Positions 53,157 through 61,648 of a stretch of 64,000 nucleotides of DNA are shown in pieces (the first letter of the stretch is position 1; each line of letters opens with the position of its first letter). The notes below the pieces were generated by a model, which saw only the letters and a list, made by a program, of their open reading frames with translations, was not told where the DNA came from and did no database searches. Origin of the DNA: Bacteroidota bacterium (GTDB taxonomy: Bacteria > Bacteroidota > Bacteroidia > Sphingobacteriales > Sphingobacteriaceae); assembly GCA_013289045.1 (NCBI GenBank), contig JABDAU010000005.1, positions 19,116-83,115 of the forward strand, in the 5' to 3' direction. Both the position numbers and the translations under genes were made by a program.

Positions 53157-54338
53157 TCAGGAAAGTTTTTGATAAGTGCGCCACCACAGGTCGGGCATTT
53201 CGCCGGATACGGCCTGCGTGTAATCGTTATAATTGCAGGGCACCAGGTGGAAGCGCTCGTTTGCCGAGCCGGTGTTCGGGTAAGGCACCTGCATCCACCA
53301 GCGGTCGGTCTTTTTGCTTTTTACGAATACCAACTGGTGCTCATCGTGCTTCAAACTCGTCTTATAAATAAGGTATTGTGATTTAGGGCTGAGCGGAAAG
53401 TCTTTCTTCCGGTTATAATAGCCATCTATAAAATACCATATCATCTGCGCCATCAGCATAGCGGTCTGGCCATTATTATCGTAAGCAGGATTGAATTCGT
53501 AAAAACCTATCGAACTCAACTTATCATTATACCCGGCATAACGCGCAAGCTGACAAGCCTCCTCGGCATAAAAACCGTTTGGCGTGGCATTGGCATTACC
53601 CATGGCATCGGCAGCGCGTACGGCATTAATATCAAAACTGATCATGCTGGCGTTGCGGATAACAGGTTCGGCCGCAGTAATGTTGCCGCTTAGCTCGCCA
53701 AGGCGGTGCACATCAAAAAATAATTTCTCCATTACACGCAAACCTGCCTGGCTGGTAAAATAGGTTTGGTAACCCAGGTTACTGTAGTTGAACAAGTAAT
53801 TAGGTTCGTGAAGGAATATTTTGTTGAGATATGATTCGGACGTGGTTTCGATGGTTTCCGTATAGATGTCGTCATCCAGGTCGAAATGTGAATCGATCAC
53901 CACCAAATCAACCTTTTGCTCCAATTGCTCATAGGCCATATATTGGGCATAGGTCAAATCCTGCCCGCCGCCGATGATGATGGGAACGATGTCTTTTTTG
54001 ATCAGCTCCGCAACAACCGTTTTCAGCGCGAAATAAGTATCGGTAACTGTGGCGCCGGCCTGTATATTGCCCAGGTCGGTTATTTTGGTGGCGTAATTGC
54101 CTTCGTTCAGCAGGTAAAGCTTTTCGCGAACATAATCGGGCGCAAGCGCGCAGCCGCTGTTGTTTACAGAATTCCTGTCGTCTTTTACGCCTATGATGGC
54201 AATGTCAGTATCCTCGCCGATATTTGAAAGATCGGCAGGCGAATGCTGTACCCTGTCGCCTAAGTGGCTGGTATAGTAACCCTTTTGCGGGGCAATTTTA
54301 GTAAGATCTATCGGCGTCAGGAAATCAGTTAAAGACAT
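53157..54338 (-). CDS. Arginase/formimidoylglutamase-fold protein with altered metal ligands
   Basis: Start chosen at MSLTDFLTPIDLTKI (54338; 393 residues). The ureohydrolase fold is clear: IPIIIGGGQDLTYAQY, VVIDSHFDLDDD, ISFDINAVRAADAMGNANATPNG. Usual ligands are GG-x-HD, D-x-H-x-D, S-x-D-x-D; here the His is Gln (GGGQD) and the last Asp is Asn (FDIN), while DSHFD is intact. So the binuclear Mn site is probably incomplete or different. Sequences of this kind in Bacteroidota are called formimidoylglutamase, but activity is doubtful. No hut genes are adjacent. Confidence 0.82.
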   Translation of the reverse strand: MSLTDFLTPIDLTKIAPQKGYYTSHLGDRVQHSPADLSNIGEDTDIAIIGVKDDRNSVNNSGCALAPDYVREKLYLLNEGNYATKITDLGNIQAGATVTDTYFALKTVVAELIKKDIVPIIIGGGQDLTYAQYMAYEQLEQKVDLVVIDSHFDLDDDIYTETIETTSESYLNKIFLHEPNYLFNYSNLGYQTYFTSQAGLRVMEKLFFDVHRLGELSGNITAAEPVIRNASMISFDINAVRAADAMGNANATPNGFYAEEACQLARYAGYNDKLSSIGFYEFNPAYDNNGQTAMLMAQMIWYFIDGYYNRKKDFPLSPKSQYLIYKTSLKHDEHQLVFVKSKKTDRWWMQVPYPNTGSANERFHLVPCNYNDYTQAVSGEMPDLWWRTYQKLS

Positions 54339-54339
54339 T

Positions 54340-54629
54340 TTGTTAATGTGCAAATATGCGGATGTGCGGATGTGCGAATATGCGGATTTTTTTAAAAAAG
54401 CATAATTGATCTTTTACACATCTGCACATTTGATTTGCGGATGTGCAAGTGTGCGAATGTGCAGATGTCTTTATTAGTAATAAATCCATCAGCAGCAAAT
54501 ATGCAGTTTCACATTTGCATATCTGCACATCTACTAATCTGCACATTCACTTGCACATCCGCACATCAATCTGCACATTTGCACACGTGTCCGCCATAAA
54601 GGCGGATCCGCACATTTGCACATCAATAA
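54340..54629. repeat. Word palindrome array (TGCAGATGTGC / GCACATCTGCA) with a leader hairpin
   Basis: The left part repeats gcggatgtgcgaatatgcgg and the right part repeats complementary words (catttgcatatctgcacatc, cttgcacatccgcacatcaa), about 14 words in 290 bp. It is the whole gap between the arginase-fold and epimerase genes. At the right end, tccgcc-ataaa-ggcgga (54590-54606) lies 23 nt before the epimerase ATG; a near-identical end precedes the gene at 56553. Confidence 0.7.
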
Positions 54630-55598
54630 ATGATCTTAGTTACCGGCGCAACAGGCTTTTTAGGTTCAGAACTGGCAAAACAGCTTGTTGAGCAGGGCGA
54701 ATTTATCCGCTGCACCAAACGGGCCAGTTCCGTTATCCCCCCGTTGCTTTCTTTCTATACTACGCAAGTTGAGTGGGTTGATGCCGATATAATGGATGCG
54801 TTTGCGCTGGAAGATGCGCTGGAAGACGTAACGCAGGCTTATCATTGCGCCGCCTGGGTATCACTAAGCCGGAAGGATAAAAACCCGATGATCCGCACCA
54901 ATGTTACCGGCACCGCCAACCTGGTGAATTTGTGTTTGGAGCGTAGTATCCGCCTGCTGCACGTTAGCTCGGTTGCGGCCGTTGGCATGGCATTGCCGGG
55001 CGAGCTGACCACTGAAAACCATCATTTGGAAGAAACTGCCGAGAATGATGGCTATGCCATATCCAAACTGGAAAGCGAAATGGAAGTTTGGCGTGGTGTA
55101 GCCGAAGGGCTTAACGCCGTTATCGTAAACCCATCACTGATCCTTGGTGTAAATGCCGGCACCGAAGGTACTGGTATGTTGTTTGAAACCGTGCGCAAAG
55201 GGTTGAAATTTTATACCGAAGGTTCAGGAGGATTTGTAGATGTGGGCGATGTGGCCAAATGCATGATCCTGCTGATGAACAGCGATATCGAAGCGGAGCG
55301 CTATATTATTAGTGCCGAGAACCGTTATTATAAAGACGTCACCACAAAAATTGCCGAGGGTTTTGGCATCAAACCACCATCAATGTTAGCCAAACCATGG
55401 ATGATGGGACTGGCCTGGCGCGGGGCGGAATTTGCAGCATTGTTTACCGGTACAGCGCCGGCGATTGATAAAACTTCGGCAGAGGGTGCGGGTAAGATAT
55501 TACGGTTTGATAACTCGAAAATAAGGAAAGCGATAGAAATTAAATTCAGGGCTATTGATGAGACGATAGACGAGGTTTGTGCGGCGATGAAGAAATAA
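54630..55598 (+). CDS. NAD-dependent epimerase/dehydratase-family protein
   Basis: 322 residues, extended SDR: Rossmann motif MILVTGATGFLGSELAKQLVEQGE, VTQAYHCAAWVSLSRKD, LLHVSSVAAVG, and the YxxxK pair in GYAISKLESEMEVWRG. Substrate unknown; related enzymes act on dihydroflavonol-, steroid- or sugar-type substrates. No sugar cluster adjacent. It is the first of three plus-strand genes and has a leader made of word repeats. Confidence 0.9.
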   Translation: MILVTGATGFLGSELAKQLVEQGEFIRCTKRASSVIPPLLSFYTTQVEWVDADIMDAFALEDALEDVTQAYHCAAWVSLSRKDKNPMIRTNVTGTANLVNLCLERSIRLLHVSSVAAVGMALPGELTTENHHLEETAENDGYAISKLESEMEVWRGVAEGLNAVIVNPSLILGVNAGTEGTGMLFETVRKGLKFYTEGSGGFVDVGDVAKCMILLMNSDIEAERYIISAENRYYKDVTTKIAEGFGIKPPSMLAKPWMMGLAWRGAEFAALFTGTAPAIDKTSAEGAGKILRFDNSKIRKAIEIKFRAIDETIDEVCAAMKK

Positions 55599-55637
55599 TT
55601 TATTAATTTTCGTCTGCTAAACCAGGGAATTATTACA

Positions 55638-56420
55638 ATGAAAAAAATATCTCTTTTAACAGTCTTGCTATTAGCCGTACTTTTTACAAATGCACAAAAA
55701 AAAGACACTGTGGAAGAAAAATTCCGCAGCTTGCCTAATATCAATTACGAAATTGGTCCGCGTATAAATAATGAATTTCTGGATCAATATCTTGGTGATA
55801 AAATATCTGTTCCGAATGATGCAATCGCAAACCCACATAAATATGCTGTTGCGGCGTTGCACATTGACAGTAATGGCATAATAAGCAATATACGCCTATT
55901 TAAAAGTTACTCGCCGCAGTTAAATAACCAAATAACAAATGTGTTTAATGAGTTACCAAAATTAAAACCCGCATACAATGAGGGACATAATATTGCTATT
56001 GATTTGGCTATATCAATATGGTTTGGGAAAAGAAAGAGCACGGACAGTACGATAACAACTATTTGTAGCGACTACTCTCCAGATTATGATCCCACAAAAG
56101 ATTATAGCAATGTTTTTAATGCTGTAGAAAAGGTACCAACTTTTCCAGGAGGCAATGAAGCGCTCGGAAAATTTTTAAGTAGTAATATCAAATATCCACG
56201 CCAGGCTTGGGCAAATCACATACAAGGGATTGTTTATATAAGTTTTGTAGTAGATACTGATGGCTCGGTCGGTAATTTAAAAATTGTGTGGTCGCCTGAT
56301 GACGATCTAAGTATGGAGACGCTTCGAGTAATGCACCGATGTCCTAATTTTATTCCAGGGATACAAAATGGAAAACCTTTTCGCTGTATGTATACTTTGC
56401 CTGTTAGTTTTAAGTTATGA
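55638..56420 (+). CDS. TonB C-terminal-domain protein, possibly with two such domains
   Basis: 260 residues with a cleavable-looking signal (MKKISLLTVLLLAVLFTNAQ) rather than a TonB membrane anchor. The C-terminal part is a clear TonB_C domain: FPGGNEALGKFLSSNIKYPRQAWANHIQGIVYISFVVDTDGSVGNLKIVWSPDDDLSMETLRVMHRCPNFIPGIQNGKPFRCMYTLPVSFKL. The segment YAVAALHIDSNGIISNIRLFKSYSPQLNNQITNVFNELPKLKPAYNEGHNIAIDLAISIWF has the same rhythm, so it may be a degenerate first copy. A periplasmic TonB-domain protein without anchor cannot transduce energy alone; role open. Confidence 0.82.
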   Translation: MKKISLLTVLLLAVLFTNAQKKDTVEEKFRSLPNINYEIGPRINNEFLDQYLGDKISVPNDAIANPHKYAVAALHIDSNGIISNIRLFKSYSPQLNNQITNVFNELPKLKPAYNEGHNIAIDLAISIWFGKRKSTDSTITTICSDYSPDYDPTKDYSNVFNAVEKVPTFPGGNEALGKFLSSNIKYPRQAWANHIQGIVYISFVVDTDGSVGNLKIVWSPDDDLSMETLRVMHRCPNFIPGIQNGKPFRCMYTLPVSFKL

Positions 56421-56489
56421 AGAAAGCGGTTGTGCGACTATTTATAATCTCTCATTTAATCCCATTTTCTTCATCCCTGATTCACCAAA

Positions 56490-56552
56490 AATCTGCACAT
56501 TTGCATCACGTGTCCGCCAAACGGCGGATCTGCACTTCTGCAAATCATATAA
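56490..56552. promoter_or_regulatory. Leader with hairpin shared with the epimerase gene
   Basis: atctgcacatttgcatcacg, then the hairpin tccgcc-aaac-ggcgga (56513-56528), then atctgcacttctgcaaatca and ATG 24 nt after the hairpin. The epimerase gene has the same layout. Either a repeat that was copied into two leaders or a shared regulatory element. Confidence 0.5.
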
Positions 56553-57845
56553 ATGGATCAGTATTTTATAATCGACTTCGACAGCACTTTTACGCAGGTT
56601 GAAGCATTGGACGAACTTGCCCGCATTTCCCTCAAAAATCATCCCGACAGGGAACAGATCTATAAGCAGATAGAAGACCTCACCAACGCCTCAATGGAAG
56701 GCCGCCTGTCGTTTTCTGAAAGTTTGGAGAACCGTGTTAAGCTGCTGCAAGCTAATCGCGAGCATTTGAAACAGCTGATCTCTCACCTAAAAAAGAAGGT
56801 TTCTACCTCGTTCTCCCGCAATACCATCTTCTTTAAAAACCATACCGACGAGGTGCTGATCGTATCCGGCGGCTTTAAAGAATTTATTACACCGGTAGTT
56901 ACCGAATACTATATTAAAAAAGAAAATATCTACGCCAATACCTTTGTGTTTGATGAGGAAGGCAACATTATCGGATATGACCGCACCAACCCGCTCTCGC
57001 AGGAAGGCGGCAAGGTAAAGCTGCTGCGCCAGATGGACCTGCCGGGCGATATTTATGGCATTGGCGATGGTTATTCAGATTTCCAGTTGAAGGAATCGGG
57101 CATCATCAAAAAATTCTTTGCTTTTACGGAGAATATCGAGCGCAAATCGGTAGCCGAAAAGGCCGATCACATTACGCCCAGTTTTGATGAGTTTTTGTAC
57201 ATCAACAAACTGCCGCGTGCTATCTCCTACCCTAAAAACCGCATCAAGTGCCTGGTAATAGGTGATATTGAAGAGGATGCGCTGGCGCTGATGCGTAAGG
57301 AAGGATACAATATCCGTGTTAAAGAAAGCATTGATGTAAAATATTTGGATGAAGCAGGCATATTGTTTTGTGACGAGGAACATCAGCCTACGCCCGAACA
57401 ATTACAGAATGCAGGCAGGTTAAAAGCGATTGGAATTTTTGGCAGGATCAGCAGCCGTAAACTGGCCGAAGCTGCGTGCGAAAATGGCATCATCATTTTT
57501 GACGATCCAAAACATAACCCGCGTAACGATGATTTTATCCCGCGCCGTGTAATGGCGTTTATGAATGAGGGCAAAACGCACACCAGCTGCAACTTCCCCG
57601 ATCTGCAGCCGCCGCGTGTAAACAATGCACACCGGCTCATTCACATCCACAAAAACGTTCCGGGTATCCTGGCTAAAATAAACGACGTTTTCGCCCGTCA
57701 TAACATCAATATCGTGGGCGAGTTCCTGGTGACCAACCCGCAGATCGGCTATGTAATCACCGATGTGGAATCAGGTTACGACACGAATGTATTGAATGAG
57801 CTGAAAGCGATTGAGCAGACGATAAAGTTTAGGTTGCTCTATTAG
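56553..57845 (+). CDS. serB: Phosphoserine phosphatase fused to a SerA remnant with ACT domain
   Basis: 430 residues. Residues 1-215 form a HAD phosphatase of the SerB type: motif I IIDFDSTFTQVE, motif II LIVSGG, motif III GIGDGYSDFQL. After residue 220 a segment resembling the substrate-binding part of phosphoglycerate dehydrogenase follows (KCLVIGDIEEDALALMRKEGYNIRV ... RLKAIGIFGRISSRKLAEAACENGIIIFDDPKHN). The NAD-binding domain expected next is absent: the sequence jumps to CNFPDLQPPRVNNAHRLIHIHKNVPGILAKINDVF, the ACT domain. So it probably dephosphorylates phosphoserine and may be feedback-regulated by serine. Confidence 0.85.
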   Translation: MDQYFIIDFDSTFTQVEALDELARISLKNHPDREQIYKQIEDLTNASMEGRLSFSESLENRVKLLQANREHLKQLISHLKKKVSTSFSRNTIFFKNHTDEVLIVSGGFKEFITPVVTEYYIKKENIYANTFVFDEEGNIIGYDRTNPLSQEGGKVKLLRQMDLPGDIYGIGDGYSDFQLKESGIIKKFFAFTENIERKSVAEKADHITPSFDEFLYINKLPRAISYPKNRIKCLVIGDIEEDALALMRKEGYNIRVKESIDVKYLDEAGILFCDEEHQPTPEQLQNAGRLKAIGIFGRISSRKLAEAACENGIIIFDDPKHNPRNDDFIPRRVMAFMNEGKTHTSCNFPDLQPPRVNNAHRLIHIHKNVPGILAKINDVFARHNINIVGEFLVTNPQIGYVITDVESGYDTNVLNELKAIEQTIKFRLLY

Positions 57846-57910
57846 ACCGTAGCCCATGGTCGATGGATCATAGCCATTGTGTATTTAACCACCATTTTTT
57901 GCTATGGTCT
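57846..57910. repeat. Word palindrome (ATGGTCGATGG / CTATCGAC)
   Basis: catggtcgatggatcatagc (57854-57873) and gctatggtctatcgac (57901-57916) are inverted partners across a short loop. The right end overlaps the stop codon region of the Usp gene. Confidence 0.5.
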
Positions 57911-57915
57911 ATCGA

Positions 57916-58386
57916 CTATTCCCCCAACGGCACTACCAAAACCGGTATGTGCGAATGACGCACCACGTATTCCGCAATGCTGCCATTGAACAGGCGATCG
58001 AGGCCGGTACGGTTGTGGGTGCCGATAATGATCAGATCGGCCTTAAATGTTTTGCTGCATTCAATTATTCCTTCGCCGGTCGAGCCAAACTCATTAAACT
58101 GGGTTATTTCAAATTTATCGCTGTATTTTTTGGTGGTACGGTCTAAAATATCTTCAGACATCTGTTGCTGCGCGTCCAATATTTCAGTATTCATCACATT
58201 AACGGATTGTATTGGCGAACCCAATATTTCATCCGCCCCGGTTGAGGCCGTTGGTATTGCTACCGGCTCTACCATATGCACCAGCCCGACGTGGGCGCCA
58301 AGCTCTCCGGCGAGGTTGAAACCATATTTTGTGGCATTTTCGGCATAAGTGCTGTCGTCAATGCCTATTAAAATTTTCTTTATCAT
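57916..58386 (-). CDS. Universal stress protein (UspA family)
   Basis: 156 residues: IGIDDSTYAENATKYGFNLAGELGAHVGLVHMVEP at the start and the ATP-binding type C-terminus DLIIIGTHNRTGLDRLFNGSIAEYVVRHSHIPVLVVPL (G-x2-G-x9-G-S/T). So it probably binds ATP. The role is stress survival. Single gene, convergent with serB and divergent from the dioxygenase gene. Confidence 0.92.
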   Translation of the reverse strand: MIKKILIGIDDSTYAENATKYGFNLAGELGAHVGLVHMVEPVAIPTASTGADEILGSPIQSVNVMNTEILDAQQQMSEDILDRTTKKYSDKFEITQFNEFGSTGEGIIECSKTFKADLIIIGTHNRTGLDRLFNGSIAEYVVRHSHIPVLVVPLGE

Positions 58387-58498
58387 GTTTGTAGGTTTGG
58401 ATGTAAGTGTATAACAATCGGGTAGGGATATGTTTTTGGCGGTTATGTAATATCCGTGCTAAAATACCTAAGATTTATTTTGTTTACTACATTTGAAC

Positions 58499-59458
58499 AT
58501 GAATTTCACACCCGAAATTGAAGAACGCCTTGCCCGGCTGCAGGAAAAGTATGAAGCCATGGGACAAGACATGCAATCATACCTGGATGGCTTGCTGTAT
58601 GCTGATTTCCTTACCTATTGGGATTACATCCACCTGGATACACTGCTTAGCCTGCAAAGCCCGAAAACGCCTTTCCCGGATGAGGAGATCTTCATCATGT
58701 ATCACCAGATCACCGAGCTGTATTTTAAGCTCGCTCTGCATGAGTGTAAGCAATTGGTAGAAAAACATCCGCTAAGCGCCGACTTTTTTACGACAAGATT
58801 AAAACGCATCAACAGCTATTTCCAGGCGCTCATCAATTCGTTCGAAATAATGGTTGACGGAATGGAGAAGGAGCAATTTCTTAAATTCCGCATGTCGTTA
58901 TTGCCGGCAAGTGGCTTTCAGTCGGGCCAGTACAGAATGATAGAGATCTATGCTACAGATTTTATCAACCTCGTGGCACGAGAGCAGCGCGAAGCCTTAC
59001 GCAGCGCTTCTATCGAGGAACAATTCGAACATCTTTATTGGAAATCAGGAGCTACCGAATTGGCAACCGGCAAAAAAACGCTTACGCTTAAGCAGTTCGA
59101 AAAGAAATACAGCAAAACCTTTATCGAGCTTGGCAAAGCTACCAGTAGCTACAATTTCAACGCGCTGCTGCATCAATTAAAATACGAAGGGCAATCGACA
59201 ACAGCGTTAGAAAGCGAATTGCGCCAATTAGATGTGAATGTAAACGTCAACTGGCCTTTATCGCACTATAAATCAGCTGTTCGCTACCTGCAACGCGAGC
59301 CTGAAGAGATCAAAGCCACAGGCGGCACCAACTGGCAGAAATACCTGCCTCCGCGTTTCCAGAAACGCATTTTTTATCCATCGCTTTGGACGGAGCAACA
59401 GATCGACGATTGGGGAAAAGGCTGGGTGGAAAGTGCGCTTTCAGGTTCATGGTTGTAA
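58499..59458 (+). CDS. kynA: Tryptophan 2,3-dioxygenase
   Basis: Heme enzyme opening the indole ring of tryptophan to N-formylkynurenine. The ATG at 58499 (MNFTPEIEERLARLQ) is preferred over the track's TTG (319 residues). Signature segments: LLYADFLTYWDYIHLDTLLSLQ, EEIFIMYHQITELYFKLALHECKQLV (His near the heme), FLKFRMSLLPASGFQSGQYRMIEIYATDFINLV and a second His in WPLSHYKSAVRYLQ. No other kynurenine genes are in the window, so they must lie elsewhere. Ends at a hairpin terminator. Confidence 0.93.
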   Translation: MNFTPEIEERLARLQEKYEAMGQDMQSYLDGLLYADFLTYWDYIHLDTLLSLQSPKTPFPDEEIFIMYHQITELYFKLALHECKQLVEKHPLSADFFTTRLKRINSYFQALINSFEIMVDGMEKEQFLKFRMSLLPASGFQSGQYRMIEIYATDFINLVAREQREALRSASIEEQFEHLYWKSGATELATGKKTLTLKQFEKKYSKTFIELGKATSSYNFNALLHQLKYEGQSTTALESELRQLDVNVNVNWPLSHYKSAVRYLQREPEEIKATGGTNWQKYLPPRFQKRIFYPSLWTEQQIDDWGKGWVESALSGSWL

Positions 59459-59475
59459 CGATGTAGTCATAAATT

Positions 59476-59505
59476 GACTAAAATCCACCCTTTTTTAGTC
59501 ATTTT
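59476..59505 (+). terminator. Terminator after tryptophan 2,3-dioxygenase
   Basis: gactaaaa (59476-59483), loop, ttttagtc (59493-59500) then attttt; 18 nt after the stop. Confidence 0.7.
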
Positions 59506-59515
59506 TCAGCAAAAA

Positions 59516-59710
59516 GTGTAGCATTTTATTTGCACGCGTTCAGCATTATTTGAAATTATAAATGCCTGCATATCAATAACTTAAGTTTTAATATACTGTA
59601 GCAAAGTGTAGCATTTCGTAGCGTTTTGCCGTATTTTTATGTGTATATTGTAGCGTAAACGTTTCACCTGCTACACCTGCCGGCAAGGCTGGCTAAATAG
59701 TGCCGGCAGG
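59516..59710. repeat. TGTAGC repeat cluster and 10-bp hairpin in a 435-bp gene-free gap
   Basis: gtgtagcatttta (59516), ctgtagcaaagtgtagcatt (59597) with cgtagcg, ttgtagcgtaaac (59648) and the inverted ctgctacacctg (about 59669) repeat one GTAGC core about six times. Then cctgccggca/tgccggcagg (59676-59710) forms a 10-bp stem. It could be a remnant recombinase or replication-protein site; no ORF. Confidence 0.5.
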
Positions 59711-59893
59711 TATGCGAATGTTATCTTCGCCGCCTTTCGGGCCTATCAACCATGATCTATGAACCATGATCCATGAACTTATCTACCTGTCATAGGATAA
59801 TTAATTGCTGCTTTATACAAGTTTACGCACAAAATTATAGTTGGCACAAAAAATTCCGTACCTTGCCATTTTCGATAACTAATACCTACTGCC

Positions 59894-60958
59894 ATGATTG
59901 AGACGCTGGACATTAAGACCACTAAAACGCAGCATTCGCGTTTAGCTGAGACTGATTTTGACAATTTACCGTTCGGGAAACATTTCGCCGACCACATGTT
60001 TGTGGCCGACTATGCCGATGGTGAATGGAAGAATTTTGAGATAGTCCCTTACGGGCCTATTGATATGAGCCCTGCGATTTCGGCATTGCACTATGGCCAG
60101 GCTTTTTTTGAGGGCATGAAAGCCTACAAACATGCCGACGGTACTGTAACGATTTTCCGTCCGGATAAGAACGCCAAACGTTTTAATAAATCAGCCGAGC
60201 GCCTGTGTATGCCCGAATTGCCGGAAGATATTTTCGTGCAAAGCATTGCCGCGCTGGTCGACCTTGACCGCGACTGGGTGCCTTCGCAAGCCAACCACGC
60301 CCTGTACATCAGGCCGTTTATGTTCGCTACCGATCCGTATCTCGGCGTTACCCCATCGGCAACCTACAAGTTTATGGTGCTGATATGCCCTGTCGGCCCT
60401 TATTTCTCTAAAACCCTTAGGGTGAAAATAGAGGATTATTACACCCGCGCTGCCGAAGGCGGCATGGGCTATGCCAAAGCCGCAGGTAACTACGGTGCAG
60501 GTATGCTGCCTGCAAAAAAAGCTGTTGAAGAGGGCTTTGACCAACTGATATGGACCGATGGCAAAGAGCATGCTTACATTGAAGAAATGGGCGCTGCCAA
60601 CGCAATGTTTGTGCTGGATGGCAAGGTGATCACCCCGTCAACCCGCGATACCATTTTGGATGGCGTTACCCGCGATACCGTTTTGGCGCTGGCCCGCGAA
60701 TGGGGGTACCCTGTTGAAGAACGCCGCGTATCGGTTGCCGAAATTATTGACGGCGCCAAAAACGGCAAATTACAAGATGCTTTCGGAGCCGGAACAGCTG
60801 CAACCATTGCACCTGTAGGCTCTATTACCTACGATGGTGAAGAATATTTCCTGAGTGACCCGAAAACCCGCGAATTTTCGCAACGTGTGCTGAAAGAGCT
60901 GGATGCCATTAAATATGGTGCTAAGGCGGATACGCATGGTTGGAATTATGTTGTATAA
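59894..60958 (+). CDS. ilvE: Branched-chain amino-acid aminotransferase
   Basis: PLP enzyme for the last step of Ile, Leu and Val synthesis. 354 residues with MSPAISALHYGQAFFEGMKAYKHADGTVTIFRPDKNAKRFNKSAERL, the PLP Lys in GYAKAAGNYGAGMLPAKKA, QLIWTDGKEHAYIEEMGAANAMFVL and TPSTRDTILDGVTRDTVL. Fits the eukaryote-like long BCAT group common in Bacteroidota. Ends at a good terminator just before the RAYT locus. Confidence 0.95.
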   Translation: MIETLDIKTTKTQHSRLAETDFDNLPFGKHFADHMFVADYADGEWKNFEIVPYGPIDMSPAISALHYGQAFFEGMKAYKHADGTVTIFRPDKNAKRFNKSAERLCMPELPEDIFVQSIAALVDLDRDWVPSQANHALYIRPFMFATDPYLGVTPSATYKFMVLICPVGPYFSKTLRVKIEDYYTRAAEGGMGYAKAAGNYGAGMLPAKKAVEEGFDQLIWTDGKEHAYIEEMGAANAMFVLDGKVITPSTRDTILDGVTRDTVLALAREWGYPVEERRVSVAEIIDGAKNGKLQDAFGAGTAATIAPVGSITYDGEEYFLSDPKTREFSQRVLKELDAIKYGAKADTHGWNYVV

Positions 60959-60980
60959 AGCAACATAATCATACAAATGC

Positions 60981-61005
60981 AAAAAGCCGCAATAGCGGCT
61001 TTTTT
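60981..61005 (+). terminator. Terminator of ilvE
   Basis: aaaaagccgc-aata-gcggcttttt, 22 nt after the stop, T-tailed. The gccgc/gcggc core recurs three more times around the RAYT gene. Confidence 0.9.
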
Positions 61006-61031
61006 GCTTAACCCCCAAACCACGAACCGCC

Positions 61032-61083
61032 CGGTCAAGTGTCCACACTTGACCGAAACACAGCTGTAAGCGTCCACGCTTAC
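61032..61083. repeat. RAYT-associated paired hairpins, left copy
   Basis: Hairpin 1 cggtcaagtgt-cc-acacttgaccg (61032-61055), linker acacagct, hairpin 2 gtaagcgt-cc-acgcttac (61066-61083). The reversed version lies at the other side of the RAYT gene, and a third copy beyond. Confidence 0.9.
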
Positions 61084-61126
61084 AATAAATTTGCCGCAGA
61101 AATAATAAATAATCATATTTATTACC

Positions 61127-61648
61127 ATGTCACGCAATGCCTCAACCGACGAATTATTCTTCGTAACCCTTACCGTAGTCAACTGGATAGACGTATTCAC
61201 GCGACGCATTTATAACGATTTTCTCATAGAAAACCTGGCATGGAGCCAGCAGAATAAAGGGCTGAACGTTTACGCCTATGTAATCATGACGAATCATATC
61301 CATATGGTGGCGAATGTTACCGATGGCTCATTGGGTGATGTATTAGGTCATTTTAAAACTTACACCTCCAAGCAATTATTCAAAATGATAGCTGAGAATG
61401 AACTGGAAAGCCGGAAAAAATGGATGTTGAAAGCATTTGAGCAAGCGGGAAAATATAATCCGTTAAACGTTAATCATCAATTCTGGCAAAATGGCAATTA
61501 TCCCGTTTTACTTTATTCGCCTGCGGTAATAGATCAAAAGATAGATTATATCCATGAAAATCCGGTTCGCGCAGGATTTGTGGGTTCAGCGCATGAGTTT
61601 TGGTATAGCAGCGCTAACCCGGAAAGCCCATTGAAGATTGTTTCGTAA
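61127..61648 (+). CDS. REP-associated tyrosine transposase (RAYT, Y1_Tnp family)
   Basis: A 173-residue single-strand DNA nuclease of the IS200/IS605-like HUH type. The start MSRNASTDELFFVTLTVVNW opens with the family's first strand; VYAYVIMTNHIHMVANV supplies the H-x-H metal site, and YIHENPVRAGFVGSAHEFWYSSANP is the C-terminal signature; the catalytic Tyr should lie in the helix before it. Hairpin pairs flank the gene in inverted orientation, as expected for RAYT domestication. No second transposase gene and no target duplication is visible. Frame intact, so probably active on REP copies elsewhere. Confidence 0.92.
   Translation: MSRNASTDELFFVTLTVVNWIDVFTRRIYNDFLIENLAWSQQNKGLNVYAYVIMTNHIHMVANVTDGSLGDVLGHFKTYTSKQLFKMIAENELESRKKWMLKAFEQAGKYNPLNVNHQFWQNGNYPVLLYSPAVIDQKIDYIHENPVRAGFVGSAHEFWYSSANPESPLKIVS

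Noticed and set aside
54443-54691. Small ORFs in the TGCAGATGTGC array (54443-54691 and 54343-54546)
   Set aside because: They translate the repeat words (HICTSTNLHIHLH); repeat translation, no protein signal.
59779-59997. 72-residue minus-strand ORF overlapping ilvE start
   Set aside because: Overlaps the well-supported BCAT start in antisense and has no homologue-like features.
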